This document shows positions 50,308-61,905 of a stretch of DNA of 64,000 bases, piece after piece. The DNA lies in contig NC_079515.1 in assembly GCF_000801105.2 (NCBI RefSeq), positions 27,861,407-27,925,406 on the forward strand. The letters are read 5' to 3'. Origin of the DNA: Raphanus sativus. Taxonomy: Eukaryota > Streptophyta > Magnoliopsida > Brassicales > Brassicaceae. Under the pieces are notes generated by a model. That model had not been told where the DNA came from and made no database searches. It worked only from the letters and a program-made list of their open reading frames with translations. Made by a program: the position numbers and the translations under genes. Each line of letters starts with the position of its first letter. Positions within the stretch are counted from its first letter, which is position 1.

Positions 50308-52309
50308 CTAGATTTTGATCCGCGTTTTTAAACCGCCAATAATTTTTTCTTTCCAAATTTTATATACATATGTAAAATATTTGTAATTTCATGTATATAT
50401 ATATATTATTCAACTTTATTTCAGATTTGAGAGATCATATGGAGTTTAAAATTGTAGAGTGTTAGTATTGAAAAACGGGTTAAACCTACCTTACCCAATT
50501 TATCCGCTGTGGGTTGTGTCATTTTTTTGACTTAAACTTTTGACATGCATGACCCGCAAGAAAAATATATAACACCCACACCTACTCAGCTTAATTTTGC
50601 GGGCAACCGACGGAACCCACAGATAATTATTTAAATAATAAAAATAATTATTTTATTTATTTTTTCAAAAAATAATATAAACAATATATATTTTTAATAC
50701 TGAAAACTTATATCTTAAAATATATTTGATCCGCATCTATACCCGCGATTTAAGAAGATTTGGAATATAGTATATTTTCATAGTATATCTTCCTTTTAAA
50801 CAAAAATATATAATGTAAAATCTGTTTTTGATAATAATTTTAAGATAAGAATATATTTAGTAGAATTATTCACGGCTATAGAAAATTTTGGGAACCTATA
50901 TTTAAGATGAATATATTTTTGAAAAATGGAAGTTATAGAGAATATTATTGGAATTTATTTGATTTGAATCCAAACAATTGATGACTTTCTATATATTATG
51001 TTTTAAATAAAACCTTTAAAATAGTAATGAGTTAGAAAATATCTATACTATTATTTGCGAAGTAAATTTTCGTAACGGAGCTCTCACATTAAAAGTTAGA
51101 ATGGTTAATATCGATACTACCCTTAAGGAATAAAATATATAATTAAGCTAAAAATGAGAACGAAAATTAATTTATTTGATTAGATAATAGATTAAAATTA
51201 AAATTAATAATAGTAAGAGTTATCCAAAATCTAAAAATATTTTAAAATCTAAATATAATTCATATATGCATGTTGTGTTGTTATCTGAATTTGTTTTAAA
51301 TATAAAGTTGAAAACATAAAGTATATAACTAAATATTAATCAAATAAAATTTTTAATTTTATATAATTGAAAATAATATTAAGTGACTTTTAAGATTTAT
51401 TTCTATATAATAAATATGTGTACAAGAAAATTTCAAAAAAAAATTATAACTAATATGTAAGAATTTCAAATGAAATAAAATAATAATTCATTATCATAGT
51501 CTTTTAGTTAGTAACACATATATTAATGAGTAATTATAAAATATTTAGTAATTATGACTTAATATAATAAAAATATTTTTTAAAATAAAAAAGATAATTC
51601 ATATACATATTTTGTTATTATCCAAGAATATCTTTAATAAAGATTAAACAATTATTTCTATATATATTATCATCTAAAAGAATATCTATTAATCATAAAT
51701 AAAATTAGTAGCAAAAATATATCGTTAAAAATATTTCTACTATATATATGAAAGCTTTCAATAAATTAATGAATAGATATTTTGATAAATAAATTTCATA
51801 TATTAATAATTTGATATTATGTAAAAAGATTAAAGATCATAAACAATAACTTATCATGATATTTAATTAGTAATTGTAAAATGATTAAGCCCGCTTGAGC
51901 GGGCACAACACCTAGTATTATTTTAAAATCTGATCTTCTTGAAATCGATTGAGAAAACACTGGAAAAAGCCAAATGACGTTCACTATCAAAAGACTTAAA
52001 AAGTTTGTATTCGAGAATCAATTTTGTATTGACAATTTAAATTTATTTCAAAAAGATGTTTACATGAATTAAAATAAAAAATAAAAACTGGTCTGAAAGA
52101 AAATATTATTATTTCAGAATCAATTAATTTACTATTCGATGGATCATATATTTAAATTATTGGGCTATTTTTGTTTAGTTGGACATTATTATTGATCGGG
52201 CTTTTAATTTCTTTAAACCACTAAAGGTATTTAAAAAAGGGATATTTTGTAATTTCTTTGAAAATTCAGACATAGATTCCTAAACAATCATGTGTTTTAA
52301 TAGTATAGA
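50308..52309 (-). mobile_element. Minus-strand Helitron with a nested plus-strand Helitron
   Basis: On the minus strand it begins TCTATACTATTAAAACACAT at 52309 after an A and ends ACGCGGATCAAAATCTAG at 50308 before T. The terminal hairpin is decayed (GGCGGTTT ... ACGCGG). About 1.1 kb once the inner element (51042-51915) is removed. No coding content recognised. Confidence 0.6.
51042..51915 (+). mobile_element. Non-autonomous Helitron (874 bp), nested
   Basis: Starts TCTATACTATTATTTGCGAAG after an A and ends with a perfect hairpin GCCCGC-TTGA-GCGGGC (51889-51904), then ACAACACCTAG before T. AT-rich interior without genes. Confidence 0.85.
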
Positions 52310-54298
52310 TATTTCTTTATCTTTCCATTGTAACGCCTGGTTTATACGTCGGCATTAAATTTGATTGACTCTATAAGTAAATTATTTGTCCATAGAAACT
52401 TGCACACAAAATATAAAAAAGTTAGTCAGACTCTGTTTTATCTCTATAAGTTTATACTACTCGAATATTAAAATTATAGATATGCCTAACACAAATAGTT
52501 CTTGAATTTTCTCTCTAGTTATTCAGAATAACTGGCGCATACTTTTTTGTTGTCTCTCATCTGCTAAGATCAAGTGGTAGTCGAATCTGATGCGTTCCGA
52601 AGAGGCGTTCTGTCTGACTGGATCAAATCTATATGAGAAAAATACGCTATTTCTTGCCTCTTTTGTTAGAGATTGCGCTTGCAAATTCCTAGTTCTAAGT
52701 ATGCTAAAGTCCTAGAAACCATCTTTCAGGAGACAAAAGGATATTAGCTCGAAGGCAAAGGCTGGTCAGTCGACAAAGTTATCTAACATGTCCACCAAGT
52801 CCAAACAATCTGTCTCCATGTGGATCGCGGCACAATAGAACTCTCTTAGGCAAGACATCTCCCAAATGAGACCCTCCATTTAGTCATGGAGTGCTGATAG
52901 GCTCTTCTAACATCTTTGCAGTCCAAATCTCTCGATTCTCATTTAATCCTTGTAGAGCCATCCTAGTTCACTGACCGTACCATTGTCGATCTATGATGCG
53001 GAAAATCGGGCGTTGAGTTAAGAAATATTACATTAACTGAATTAATTAAATCTTACACTAAAATATAAAACTATAAATTGAAATACATAATTAAATATTA
53101 AACTACAAAAAAATACCACATTATTCCATAAAATGTTTATGTAATGTTCTATCTTTAGTTACATAAAAAAATATTTTGGATAATATTTTAGAGATTTTAG
53201 AGGTCCATGAGAAAAATTACGTGAGTATTAGTGTTATTGTAATATTTAAAAACGTAATAGTTACGTCTTCATGTACCATTTAAAAAATATCAAGTTTCTT
53301 TTGAAATATTTTTATTGTCTAATTCTAGTTTTAAAATAATATAAATTATATTTTAATTCTTTTATTTAATTTTATATGTAAAAATTGAATTTGTTAAAAG
53401 AATCTGAAATATTTAGGAGATATAGAAGTTTTAAGGATTAAAACGGCAAACAAAAAATACTTAAAATCAAAAATGTGATGTGTAATTAATTGTAAAAAAA
53501 CAAAATGCAAATAAAAAGATGAGATTTCAAATTTGAAGTTTTGAATTTCATAATTCTAAATTTAAAGTTTTGAAGTTTCTAAGCAAAAACTCTATATTTG
53601 AATTTATAGAGTTTTTTCTGGAGATGTTCCAATTTAGTTATTTATACTTCCAATTTTAATATAGATAATAATAATAATAATAATAATAAATAATAATAGT
53701 AAGCTACATTATCGCGGTATTTCACCTGTTAATTGGCACATTCTTTACAATTTGAATCTTATGTGTTATAGCATATCTGGGATAAGAAAATATTATGGTG
53801 TGTTGGAAATTTGGAATACATGAAAGTAAGAAACAAAAAGTCGAATAAACATTTAAAGAAATACAGTTGTTGGAAATTACGAGATTCCCAAATTTCCGTA
53901 AGGATAGTGGCAAACGAATCCACTAAAGCTCAGCGATCATGAGTCATGGCGTGTAATAAATAAATGGCTAGGATTCAGTTGTCGGTCGAGTGTGTCCACT
54001 AGTGGAAAACCTTTATAATATATTTTTTAATTATGGTTATTACAATAATCAACATATTACATACCTCTAGAAAAATACTACCCTTTTTTTTGGTAAACAA
54101 ATACTACCCTTTTCTTGGTCCTATTAATCTTTTTGATGTTAAAGAACATTAGACGATAATCAAACATGTCAGTTGTGTAGTGTTAGTAAATTGTATTGTA
54201 CAGTTTATTTCATAATTGTCATATCCAAGCCGTACCAGAACCGAACATTAGGTAAAAAGTTCTGAAAAAGAACACAGAGTATTCCGTTATTAGAACTA
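52310..54298. other. Intergenic DNA with a coding-like relic
   Basis: 52540-53010 is GC-richer than its flanks and reads in part like protein (QVVVESDAFRRGVLSDWIKS; SSKYAKVLETIFQETKGY) with several in-frame stops; source unknown. A (TAA)n-like run lies at about 53665-53690. Footprint at 54073-54113. No intact gene. Confidence 0.3.
54073..54113 (-). mobile_element. Poly(A) micro-insertion footprint 13 (minus)
   Basis: A perfect 15-bp repeat AAATACTACCCTTTT (54073-54087, 54099-54113) flanks 11 bp; on the minus strand GTTTACC plus A4. Confidence 0.6.
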
Positions 54299-54532
54299 TC
54301 TATATATCTTAATATATAAAATAGACTTCTCTGGCACCTTAAGCAGCCACGTCGCCTCTGGAGATGAGGGCATTTTGCGATACGTGTTGCTTCTTAATTG
54401 GCCAAGTGAGTGCACGCATCTATATATATGTCACGCGCGTTGCTTGTCTGTCTTTAACAAATTGTATATGTTCGTGTTTTTGTTTTGGGCTTCTAAATGT
54501 TGTCGACAATTCAAGCCCATTCCCATGCGAAT

Positions 54533-54580
54533 CCACTACGCCTTTCTTTTTTTAGACACAAACCACTACGCCTTGCTTTT
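54533..54580 (-). mobile_element. Poly(A) micro-insertion footprint 14 (minus)
   Basis: CCACTACGCCTTTCTTTT (54533-54550) recurs with one mismatch at 54563-54580. The 12-bp insert is TTTGTGTCT plus A3 on the minus strand, and it lies inside the Helitron, so it is younger than that copy's ancestor. Confidence 0.6.
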
Positions 54581-55447
54581 GTCGATCCGTTGCGTTTTGT
54601 AGTTTAGGGTTCCTCTGTGTTCTTCTTCTTCCGGCGAATTCTTAACCTCCGAGTTTTCGACGTAGCAAAACACTCCCTCTCCTACCCGTAACGCCTCATA
54701 ACTTCTCTACTTCAGTCATTTAATTCCAGTTTTCCCTTCATTCTCCCACTCCTCCTTCATTAAAATTTCAATAAGCCTTTTCGTTTGCTCTGAAACGGCC
54801 AAAATCCCCACCTATATATATCTCACCTTCTTATCATGCAAACTACAACTCGAACCAAATCCGAAAACATTCGATTTCCAAGCAACCGATTCCAATGGCT
54901 AAGAGATCATTAAGAGATATTCATCAGAGTTAGCCAAAGAAACTGCATTTGCACTTGATTCACTCAGCTATCACTAACATGTAATAGTCGTAGCTTTTCC
55001 TTCGCTTTCTCTAATTCTGATTACTGTAACAGCTAGAAAATCCTTTGTACTAGCTGTTGTGGAAAAGGATTTGATGGGTACGTATCTGTTTATTTCTTAG
55101 TTCATTGATTCCGATAATTTTTAAAATCTTATTCTTTAATTCATGGTTTTGTCTGATCTTTCCTTTGGTTACTGTGAAAAGTGTTTTCGGCTAAATCTGT
55201 TATGGAGTTCTTCCTGATTGTGTGCAAGATTTTTTTTCAGTTTTGGAGTCTATTTATGCTCCAATCTTCATGCCGTCCTTCGTATCTAATGGTTTTCATG
55301 TGAAGTTTATTTCTTTTGTTGGAGGTTTCTAGAAAAAAAACACAGATACTATGTTATCAACTTCACTAATCGTTGAATAGTTATGAAGATCAGTTATGGC
55401 TCAGTTTGTCATTTCTTGATTTGTTGGTCTGAAAAAGAAAGATAGTG

Positions 55448-56428
55448 ATGTCACGCTTACACAAGAAAAAGAAAGTGGAAACAGAGCCGTCTAGGAAGAT
55501 ATTCTCATTGAAGGAGCTCCACTCAGCCATACACATCTGTAACTACGACAACAAACTCGGTGAAGGTCGCTTTGGCAGTGTGTATTGGGGTCAGCTCTCC
55601 AATCATTCACAAGTATATTCATCTCAACGTTTTTTCTCTTTAACTGAAACTGTTATGTAGAATGTTCTTCTTTAATCTTGTGAGGTGAAACAATCTGCTG
55701 GCCTGTTCCGTATTTTGTTGATCATTTGTGTTCTTTCAGGTTGCAGTCAAGAGACTCAAGGCATGGAGTAACAGAGAAGATATATCTGTTGTTGAACTCG
55801 AGATTCTTTCCCGTATTCGGCAAAAGAAAATTTTGAGTGTTCGTGGGTACTGTGATGAAGGACAGGAACGTCTTCTTGTCTATGATTACATGCCGAACTT
55901 GAGTCATGTCTCAAAGCTTCATGGCCAGTATTCGGGATAGTGGTCTCTAGATTCGATCACTCGGATAAAGATTGCCATAAGATCTGCTCAGGCCCTTGCG
56001 TGAGTCTCAAGCTCTAAAACCATTCAAGAATAAGTTTAATATGTTCTTAGTTTCTGACATTTTTAGTCTTTTGCTCAGATACCTATACCGTCATGCAACG
56101 CTGCATATAGTCAAGGGAGATGTCAGAGCTAGAAACGTGTTGCTAGAATTTGAGTGTGAACCTCATGTTATGGACTTTGGAAATGGCAGACTGATGCCAG
56201 ATGATGACGAAAAATGGAGCTACTAAATCCAGAAGTAACAATGGGTATATCTCGCCAGAATGTGTTGCATCAGAGAAAGAATCAGAAGTCGAAGACGTGT
56301 ACAGTGTTGGTATCTTATTGCTAGAACTGGTTAGCGGTAAGAGACAAGCTGGGAGGCTAAGCGCAACAACAAAGCATGGTATAACCGTGTGGGTGTATCC
56401 GTTCACTTGCCTCGGATGTGATGATTAA
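55448..56428 (+). pseudogene. Captured receptor-like cytoplasmic kinase fragment (At3g15890/PTI1-like)
   Basis: Exon-intron structure is kept: exon 1 55448-55612, exon 2 55740-55999, exon 3 56079-56428, with GT..AG introns. Exon 1 has FSLKELHSAI and the glycine loop GEGRFGSVYWGQL; exon 2 has VAVKRLKAWSNRED (catalytic Lys) and GYCDEGQERLLVYDYMPN; exon 3 has the catalytic-loop segment IVKGDVRARNVLL, the MDFGNGRLMPDD segment, GYISPECVASEKESEV and DVYSVGILLLELVSGKR. From memory the closest relative is Arabidopsis At3g15890, a PTI1-like kinase. A stop after HGQYSG (55938-55940) and a frame change after DDDEKWSY break it, and the C-lobe end is absent. The first ATG may not be the original start. 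It is a relic, not a working kinase. Confidence 0.85.
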
Positions 56429-56780
56429 CATGTACTGAATATTGTACTAGGAAATTAATAAACCTTTGCTCTCATGGTTTTTCCTTCAAAAGAAGACCAT
56501 GTGAGCTACTCCGTTGTGTCCGCTACTCCGCTGTATGCCACGGTCAAATGTCTCAAATATCTTGCAGAGTTTATCTTGACAAATAATAAAGTTATACAAA
56601 TCCAAAATCTTATTTATAATTTTTTTGGCATTAAGTATTCACGTGTATACAATATCAACATTTTCCTACCTCACCCATCACAAAGCATCAACAAATGAAT
56701 TCAAATCATCCACTATTAATAATTGACAAACTTCAAATTTCCAAAGGCGATGTCATTACCCATCCTGACCAATCAAGAAG

Positions 56781-56824
56781 ATTTAAAATTATTGATGACA
56801 AAAAAAAAAAATTTAAAATTATTG
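56781..56824 (+). mobile_element. Poly(A) micro-insertion footprint 15
   Basis: ATTTAAAATTATTG (56781-56794, 56811-56824) flanks 16 bp, ATGAC plus an A run. It lies inside the kinase-carrying Helitron. Confidence 0.55.
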
Positions 56825-57878
56825 TGATATACATAAAATAATTTATTAATACATGTACAAATCACTTCATGTGTTCTCTTTGTTATTTAATTTTGTACAC
56901 TTTGAACTTATCGAAATTTTGAATAAAAGTCGCAATATAAAAATAAAATCTTCAAATAGATCAAACTTTCTGGTATATAATTAATAAAAATTGTAATATA
57001 ATAATAAAATCTTCAAATAGATAACAATAATCGCCAGCATTGAATCAAGAATATCGTAACAAGGCTTCCACCATTTAATTAAGTGGAACATCTCCATCTC
57101 AATTCCATAATTTATTCCAAAAATGAAATGCAAAATAAAGTATGAACCAAAGAATAAAAAGTTACTCCATTTTATTGTCACTAACCATTATCAATAGATC
57201 AAAAAACAATTGAAATCATTAGAGAATAAAATATACGAACCCGGCGCGTAGCGCCGGAATACCACTAGTATAACAATAAAGTTGGGAAATCTGCATTTTC
57301 CCGCTGCCACGTCACCCTGGAGAGAGGGGCGTTTTGCACCACGTGTCGAGACTATATTAAATTGTGTGTGTCACGCATTTTTATCTCTCGCACGCGTCTG
57401 CGTATACTATGCTTTTATTATTGTTTCGGTGTAACCTTATTAATCTCTCACTACACGAAACCAAAAATTTTCGCTTCCGTTGTATTATTTTATTTGGGCT
57501 TTTCGATTTAAGTCCAGGCCCATTGTGGACTTATCTTTTGTTTATGTCCAGCCCCAATTTATCATTTGCTGTCTCAGAGAATGTATCTAGGTCACAGCGC
57601 CGTCTTTGATATTGTTAAGAAGGCGCCTCTGATGAGAATCTAGAAACGCATGCGGCTATATTTAATAGGTCCTTTAATCCGGGGAGTTAACAACCTTCAT
57701 CCCACTCTCCCCACTATGTACCATTAATCAGAGCTCAGACCCTTCATCTTCAAGCGGCCAAAGTTCTCCTATAAATTGCCATTGTGCAGTGATGAAGACG
57801 GCCATATCAATGGAAACTACAAGTCTCAACTCTGCTAATTAACATCTCCAACAATGTTTCCTTCACCATTTTTCTTAT

Positions 57879-58079
57879 TTGGAAGGCGGCCGTTGTTCAA
57901 CTATGGCGGAGGTCCGTCTTCTTCGCTTTTGGGAGGCTCGAGATATTACTAATGGGTGTCACGTTAGAGCGACTACATACAAAAACATGACTCTCAGGCT
58001 AAGGGTCAGAGAGGCTGATAGGTTTAATGAGAGGTTTGGAACAGGGGAAGTCGAGAGTGGTGGGACTTTGATTCTTTAA
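57879..58079 (+). pseudogene. Possible RPA-like (DUF223) fragment in the Helitron
   Basis: A 66-codon frame includes MAEVRLLRFWEARDITNG, like the VRLLRFWEARN segment of the large Brassicaceae replication-protein-A-like OB-fold family. The rest (RVREADRFNERFGTGEVESG) is not recognised as RPA. A further fragment RRDALETIWDLLHGDAS lies at 58215-58270. Plant Helitrons may encode or capture RPA-like genes, which makes the location fitting; the match is short. Confidence 0.35.
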
Positions 58080-59136
58080 GACAACATCAACACTAAGATA
58101 CAGAGGTAAATTGTTTTTCTTTTGCGTCTTTGAAACCTTTTATTGATATTGAGTCTACAGTGATATTACCCTTATGGTGTGCAGGATCAGAACATTGAGA
58201 GGGGCTGTGTTTTAGAAATGCGTAGAGATGCTCTTGAAACTATATGGGACTTATTGCATGGTGATGCTTCTCTTACGTGATAAAGAAACCATATAATGTT
58301 GCTTTGCTATTTCAGATTTTCTTTTGCTTTTTAATGTGTTTTGCAGTAACGTTTTATAGTTGTTTTCTTGGGGCTGTCAAGGATTGAACTTATGTATTGT
58401 CCAAGAAAATAACATAATTTCTATTTTGTGTCCATGTCAATCTGCCTACGTTAGTTTGACTCTGAAACTTGTAAAGCTCGCATGTCTTAAACCGTATGCG
58501 GACTAAACCATTCCATTAATTTTTTTGGTTTTGTTACCGGTGTCGTCGTGTTTGTGAACTTGGCATGACTCAGGCATACAAAAGCTTCCTCATATTATAA
58601 GTATTTTAATCCTAAACTAGGCAAGGCAATTAAATGTAAAAAGATTCCCAGTCACGAGAAAAAATGTTTTTCTAAATATATGAAATTACAAAATCTTTTA
58701 CTCTATTTTGTACACATGTTAAATCAATAATCACGTCACGTCCCAAAGTCTTATAGAAGAATGACACTTCTTTTAACAGAAAGACAATGTTCTCATGTTC
58801 CATAGGTCAATTGAAGACTAATAAAAGAGAGCGAAGAGTCTCTTAATGGAAGACACTGTTCTCCTGTAAAATCTTTTTGAAGGAACTTCAGAAGACGTTG
58901 AGTCAACAAAAGGTAACTTCTTATGCGATATCGTCTATCTGAACCGATGAATAGTTGTTCTAGGAAGTCTTTTTTTTAGTTTCAGGTTCAGTCATGCTTT
59001 ATATTCCTCCACATAAGACTTAAATGATCTGAATATACCTTCTTCTGTTCCAGATTCTCTTGAAAACTTAAAGAGCAGCAGTGCTAAAGGCAAAGTTATT
59101 ACATATTCAAAAGATGCCATTTCCAAATGGTTTCTT

Positions 59137-59383
59137 ACGGGGGCAATAAGAAAACGAGACATTCACTATCTGTTTGGAGAACTACAAGTCTACACTCATG
59201 GGAACAGCATATGCTCTCTTATTTGTGGGGACAACTTTCATTTTGTGGGGACAACTTTCGTTTTCTTATTACGGGGGCAATAAGAAAACGAGACATTCAC
59301 TATCTGTTTGGAGAACTACAAGTCTACATTCATGGGAACAGCATATGCTCTCTTATTTGTGGGGACAACTTTCATTTTGTATG
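59137..59383 (+). repeat. 134-bp tandem duplication inside the Helitron
   Basis: ACGGGGGCAATAAGAAAACG begins at 59137 and again at 59271, with nearly perfect identity over about 113 bp. In one frame both copies read IRKRDIHYLFGELQVY then HGNSICSLICGDNFHF, and the second continues VCIDQWLHKLSG; the phase changes between copies. Looks like part of a captured exon duplicated after capture. Protein source not recognised. Confidence 0.75.
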
Positions 59384-59976
59384 CATCGATCAATGGCTTC
59401 ATAAACTGTCCGGTATTTAAAGAGACTAATTTGTGATTTAAATCTTACTTATCATTTCCCAATCACCATTTGTGGTGTGCAAATATAAAGTCCAAATCAT
59501 GGGCTACGATAAAAGAGCTGCGAACCTTCACCTTTTTAAATACAAAAGAATGCAATTTTAACAAAAATATTAAATAACTCAACGAATAAAAATATAGAGA
59601 TTTAATTTGGAGATATAAAATAAAAATATTGTACATATACAAACCAGATTTACTGGCAGTTGCCATGAATTTAGAAGTGCTTTTTACTGTATATTTTGAT
59701 TTAAGATAAGATGTGTGTCATTTATATTCAAGATGACATGAAACAAAAACAGTTACTTTCGACACTACAAGATCAAATATATTATAAATAAAACAATATA
59801 TCTATGATAAATTTTACAAACTAAAATTGCACAAAAAATCCAGACAATCTGCGCGTAGCGCGGACACACCACTAGTACATACAATATATGACATTTCCTG
59901 ATAAGGGGATAATCAAGAGAGACACGGACAATAAGGTGTCTCAATTAAAAATTTGTGACTCAGACAAGATCATCTA

Positions 59977-61537
59977 TCCCCTATATATTAAAAGGAAAGA
60001 TTTTAAAAAATATGAACCTCAATTTTGTATTAATTAAAAATACACCCCATCCTATGTGGCAGTTTATTATGCTCTTAATTGTCTGACGTGGCGGCTTTAT
60101 AGGCGATTTTATTAACCTTAGTCTAATATTTCGGTCGCATTATATTTATAGTATAGTTTAATATATCATAGGCTATATAGTTGTATTTATTGTTTCACAG
60201 ACTTTCCTTAAATAAAACCTACGAAATTACCTAATGTGATTAAAATATATATAGCAATTAATAATTTTCAATTATAAAGATTTGATAACAATCTGTATAC
60301 TTTTTCTCACTTTGCTTATTCTTTAATATTAAAATAAATTACATAATTATATTAATCATATAATAAAAATCTGGATTTTTTTTGTGTATGTTGTATTTCG
60401 AATTTTTCAAAACGAGTATAAATTACTAAAACTGTTAAAAGTCTCATATAAACTTTTAGGATCAAGGTTTTAATTTTTTCTATATTAAAATATAATGATT
60501 ATAAGACCATATGAAGAAATAATTTTATTTTAATATTTTTATGTTAATATACATATATATATTTTTCATATCGTTTAAATTAAACTATACATCGTATGAA
60601 AATACATACTTATATTTTGATATTTGCATTGAACATATATTGAAACATTAATATTTTAATTTTTAAAATGATTATAAATTATTAAAACTACTAAACATTT
60701 CACATTAAAAAAATTCATTGGTGTAAAGTTTTGTTACACAAATATGCAAATAATCATAAAATCATATGAGTAGAAACCTCATTTTAATAAATATCCATAT
60801 TAAGTGTGCTATAGTACTATGTTTATATCATTGAAATTTAATTATTTATCATATATGATATATAAGATTGATTGTTTTGATTTATTTTCCCTAATTGCGA
60901 ATAAACAAGAGTGATGGTTAAATTTATATGCATACGCCAATTTATTACATAATAGTAACTGATTTCTTAGTTATTTAATCTATCTATTTATTATTTTATT
61001 ATTTTATAATACGTAGAAAATTATAAAATAAATAATATATATAAAATACTTACTGTGCATAAAATGCAGATCTTAACCTAAGTATGTATCTCTTTAATTA
61101 TTTTAAATCTTAAGTATTTTCTAAATTCTAGGTCAAAACAAACAAACGAAATGAGAATAAACTTCAAAATCAATATTTACATCGAGTAATAACAAAAAAA
61201 AAACACAACAAAAGAAAAAATTGAAGATAAATAGGTAGAGAACTTGCTAATACTCTACCAATCAAGCCCAATGACACTCCATCTATTTTCCATCATCATC
61301 CACTGAAAAGTGAAAAGATATATGAAATCGGATCCATTAAATTCTAAGCTTTGATCTATAGTTCTAATTACAATTGTTTATGATCCTACGTATAGATAAT
61401 TATATAAAAATTTCAAAATTCTAAAATTTCAAATACATATAAAAACAATTATATGTAAATTTTAAATTTATCAATACTAAAATTTTATATTTTAATTATA
61501 TATATTCACCATGCGTAAGGTGCAGGTCTTATCCTAG
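59977..61537 (+). mobile_element. Putative Helitron (1.56 kb)
   Basis: Starts TCCCCTATATATTAAAAGGA after an A (a start four bases earlier is also possible). Ends CACCATGCGTAAGGTGCAGG, then TCTTATCCTAG before T, resembling a decayed version of the CTGCACATGGTGCAGG ... CACCTAG end of 46593. A similar decayed end (GTGCATAAAATGCAG) lies near 61053-61070. AT-rich, no genes. Confidence 0.55.
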
Positions 61538-61560
61538 TTAGTATGTATGACGTTACTAAG

Positions 61561-61851
61561 CTATAAACAGTCTGGGCCTGGTCCAATATAGTTAGTTATA
61601 CCAAGCAGAAGCCCCCACACAACCCACATACTCAAAACATATTGCACCTCATCAATTGAGAAAAAGTTGATGGCTCGAAATCCAATTTTCAAATGTACGT
61701 TACGTCTGTTATTTTGTAACAAGATCAACTGATCACAATAATTCAAATCTAGCTCCATGAAGCCAAAGTGGAATATGAAGTCGGGTATTATGCCTTCTGC
61801 TAACACCAAACACACATTACGAAACAAAAAGTTCATATTGGAATCATCCAT
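61561..61851 (-). CDS. Hypothetical 96-codon open frame, doubtful
   Basis: ATG at 61851; begins MDDSNMNFLF and ends GITNYIGPGPDCL. Hydrophobic, with no motif recognised. A CTTTTTCAG just upstream could be a splice acceptor of a larger lost gene. Likely a relic or chance frame. Confidence 0.2.
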   Translation of the reverse strand: MDDSNMNFLFRNVCLVLAEGIIPDFIFHFGFMELDLNYCDQLILLQNNRRNVHLKIGFRAINFFSIDEVQYVLSMWVVWGLLLGITNYIGPGPDCL

Positions 61852-61905
61852 TTTTTTTCGAAAGTAAGGTTGTGTACCCTGAAAAAGATTACTCAACAAA
61901 AGCAA

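Larger units (their letters stand above)
54299..57267 (+). mobile_element. Helitron carrying a kinase gene fragment (about 3 kb)
   Basis: Starts TCTATATATCTTAATATATA after an A. It ends with a perfect 17-nt hairpin CCGGCGC-GTA-GCGCCGG (57241-57257), then AATACCACTAG before T. It contains a multi-exon receptor-like kinase relic in the same orientation (55448-56428), as is usual for gene capture by Helitrons. It shares 5' sub-terminal sequence (GCCACGTCGCCTCTGGAGA, GCATTTTGC) with the next Helitron at 57268. Confidence 0.8.
57268..59875 (+). mobile_element. Second Helitron of the same family, interrupted at its 5' end
   Basis: The 3' end: hairpin TCTGCGC-GTA-GCGCGGA (59848-59864), then CACACCACTAG before T. 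The 5' side begins right after the first Helitron with TATAACAATAAAGTTGGG and shares the GCTGCCACGTCACCCTGGAG and GGGGCGTTTTGCACC blocks with it. Joining the base run before 54299 (ACTA) to 57268 gives ACTATATAAC, a plausible damaged TCTATATA start, so the first Helitron seems to have inserted about 4 bp inside this one. Carries gene-like fragments (57879-58260; 58900-59400). Confidence 0.65.

Noticed and set aside
55448..56428. A functional receptor-like kinase gene
   Set aside because: Internal stop, frame change and missing C-lobe end, all inside Helitron termini.
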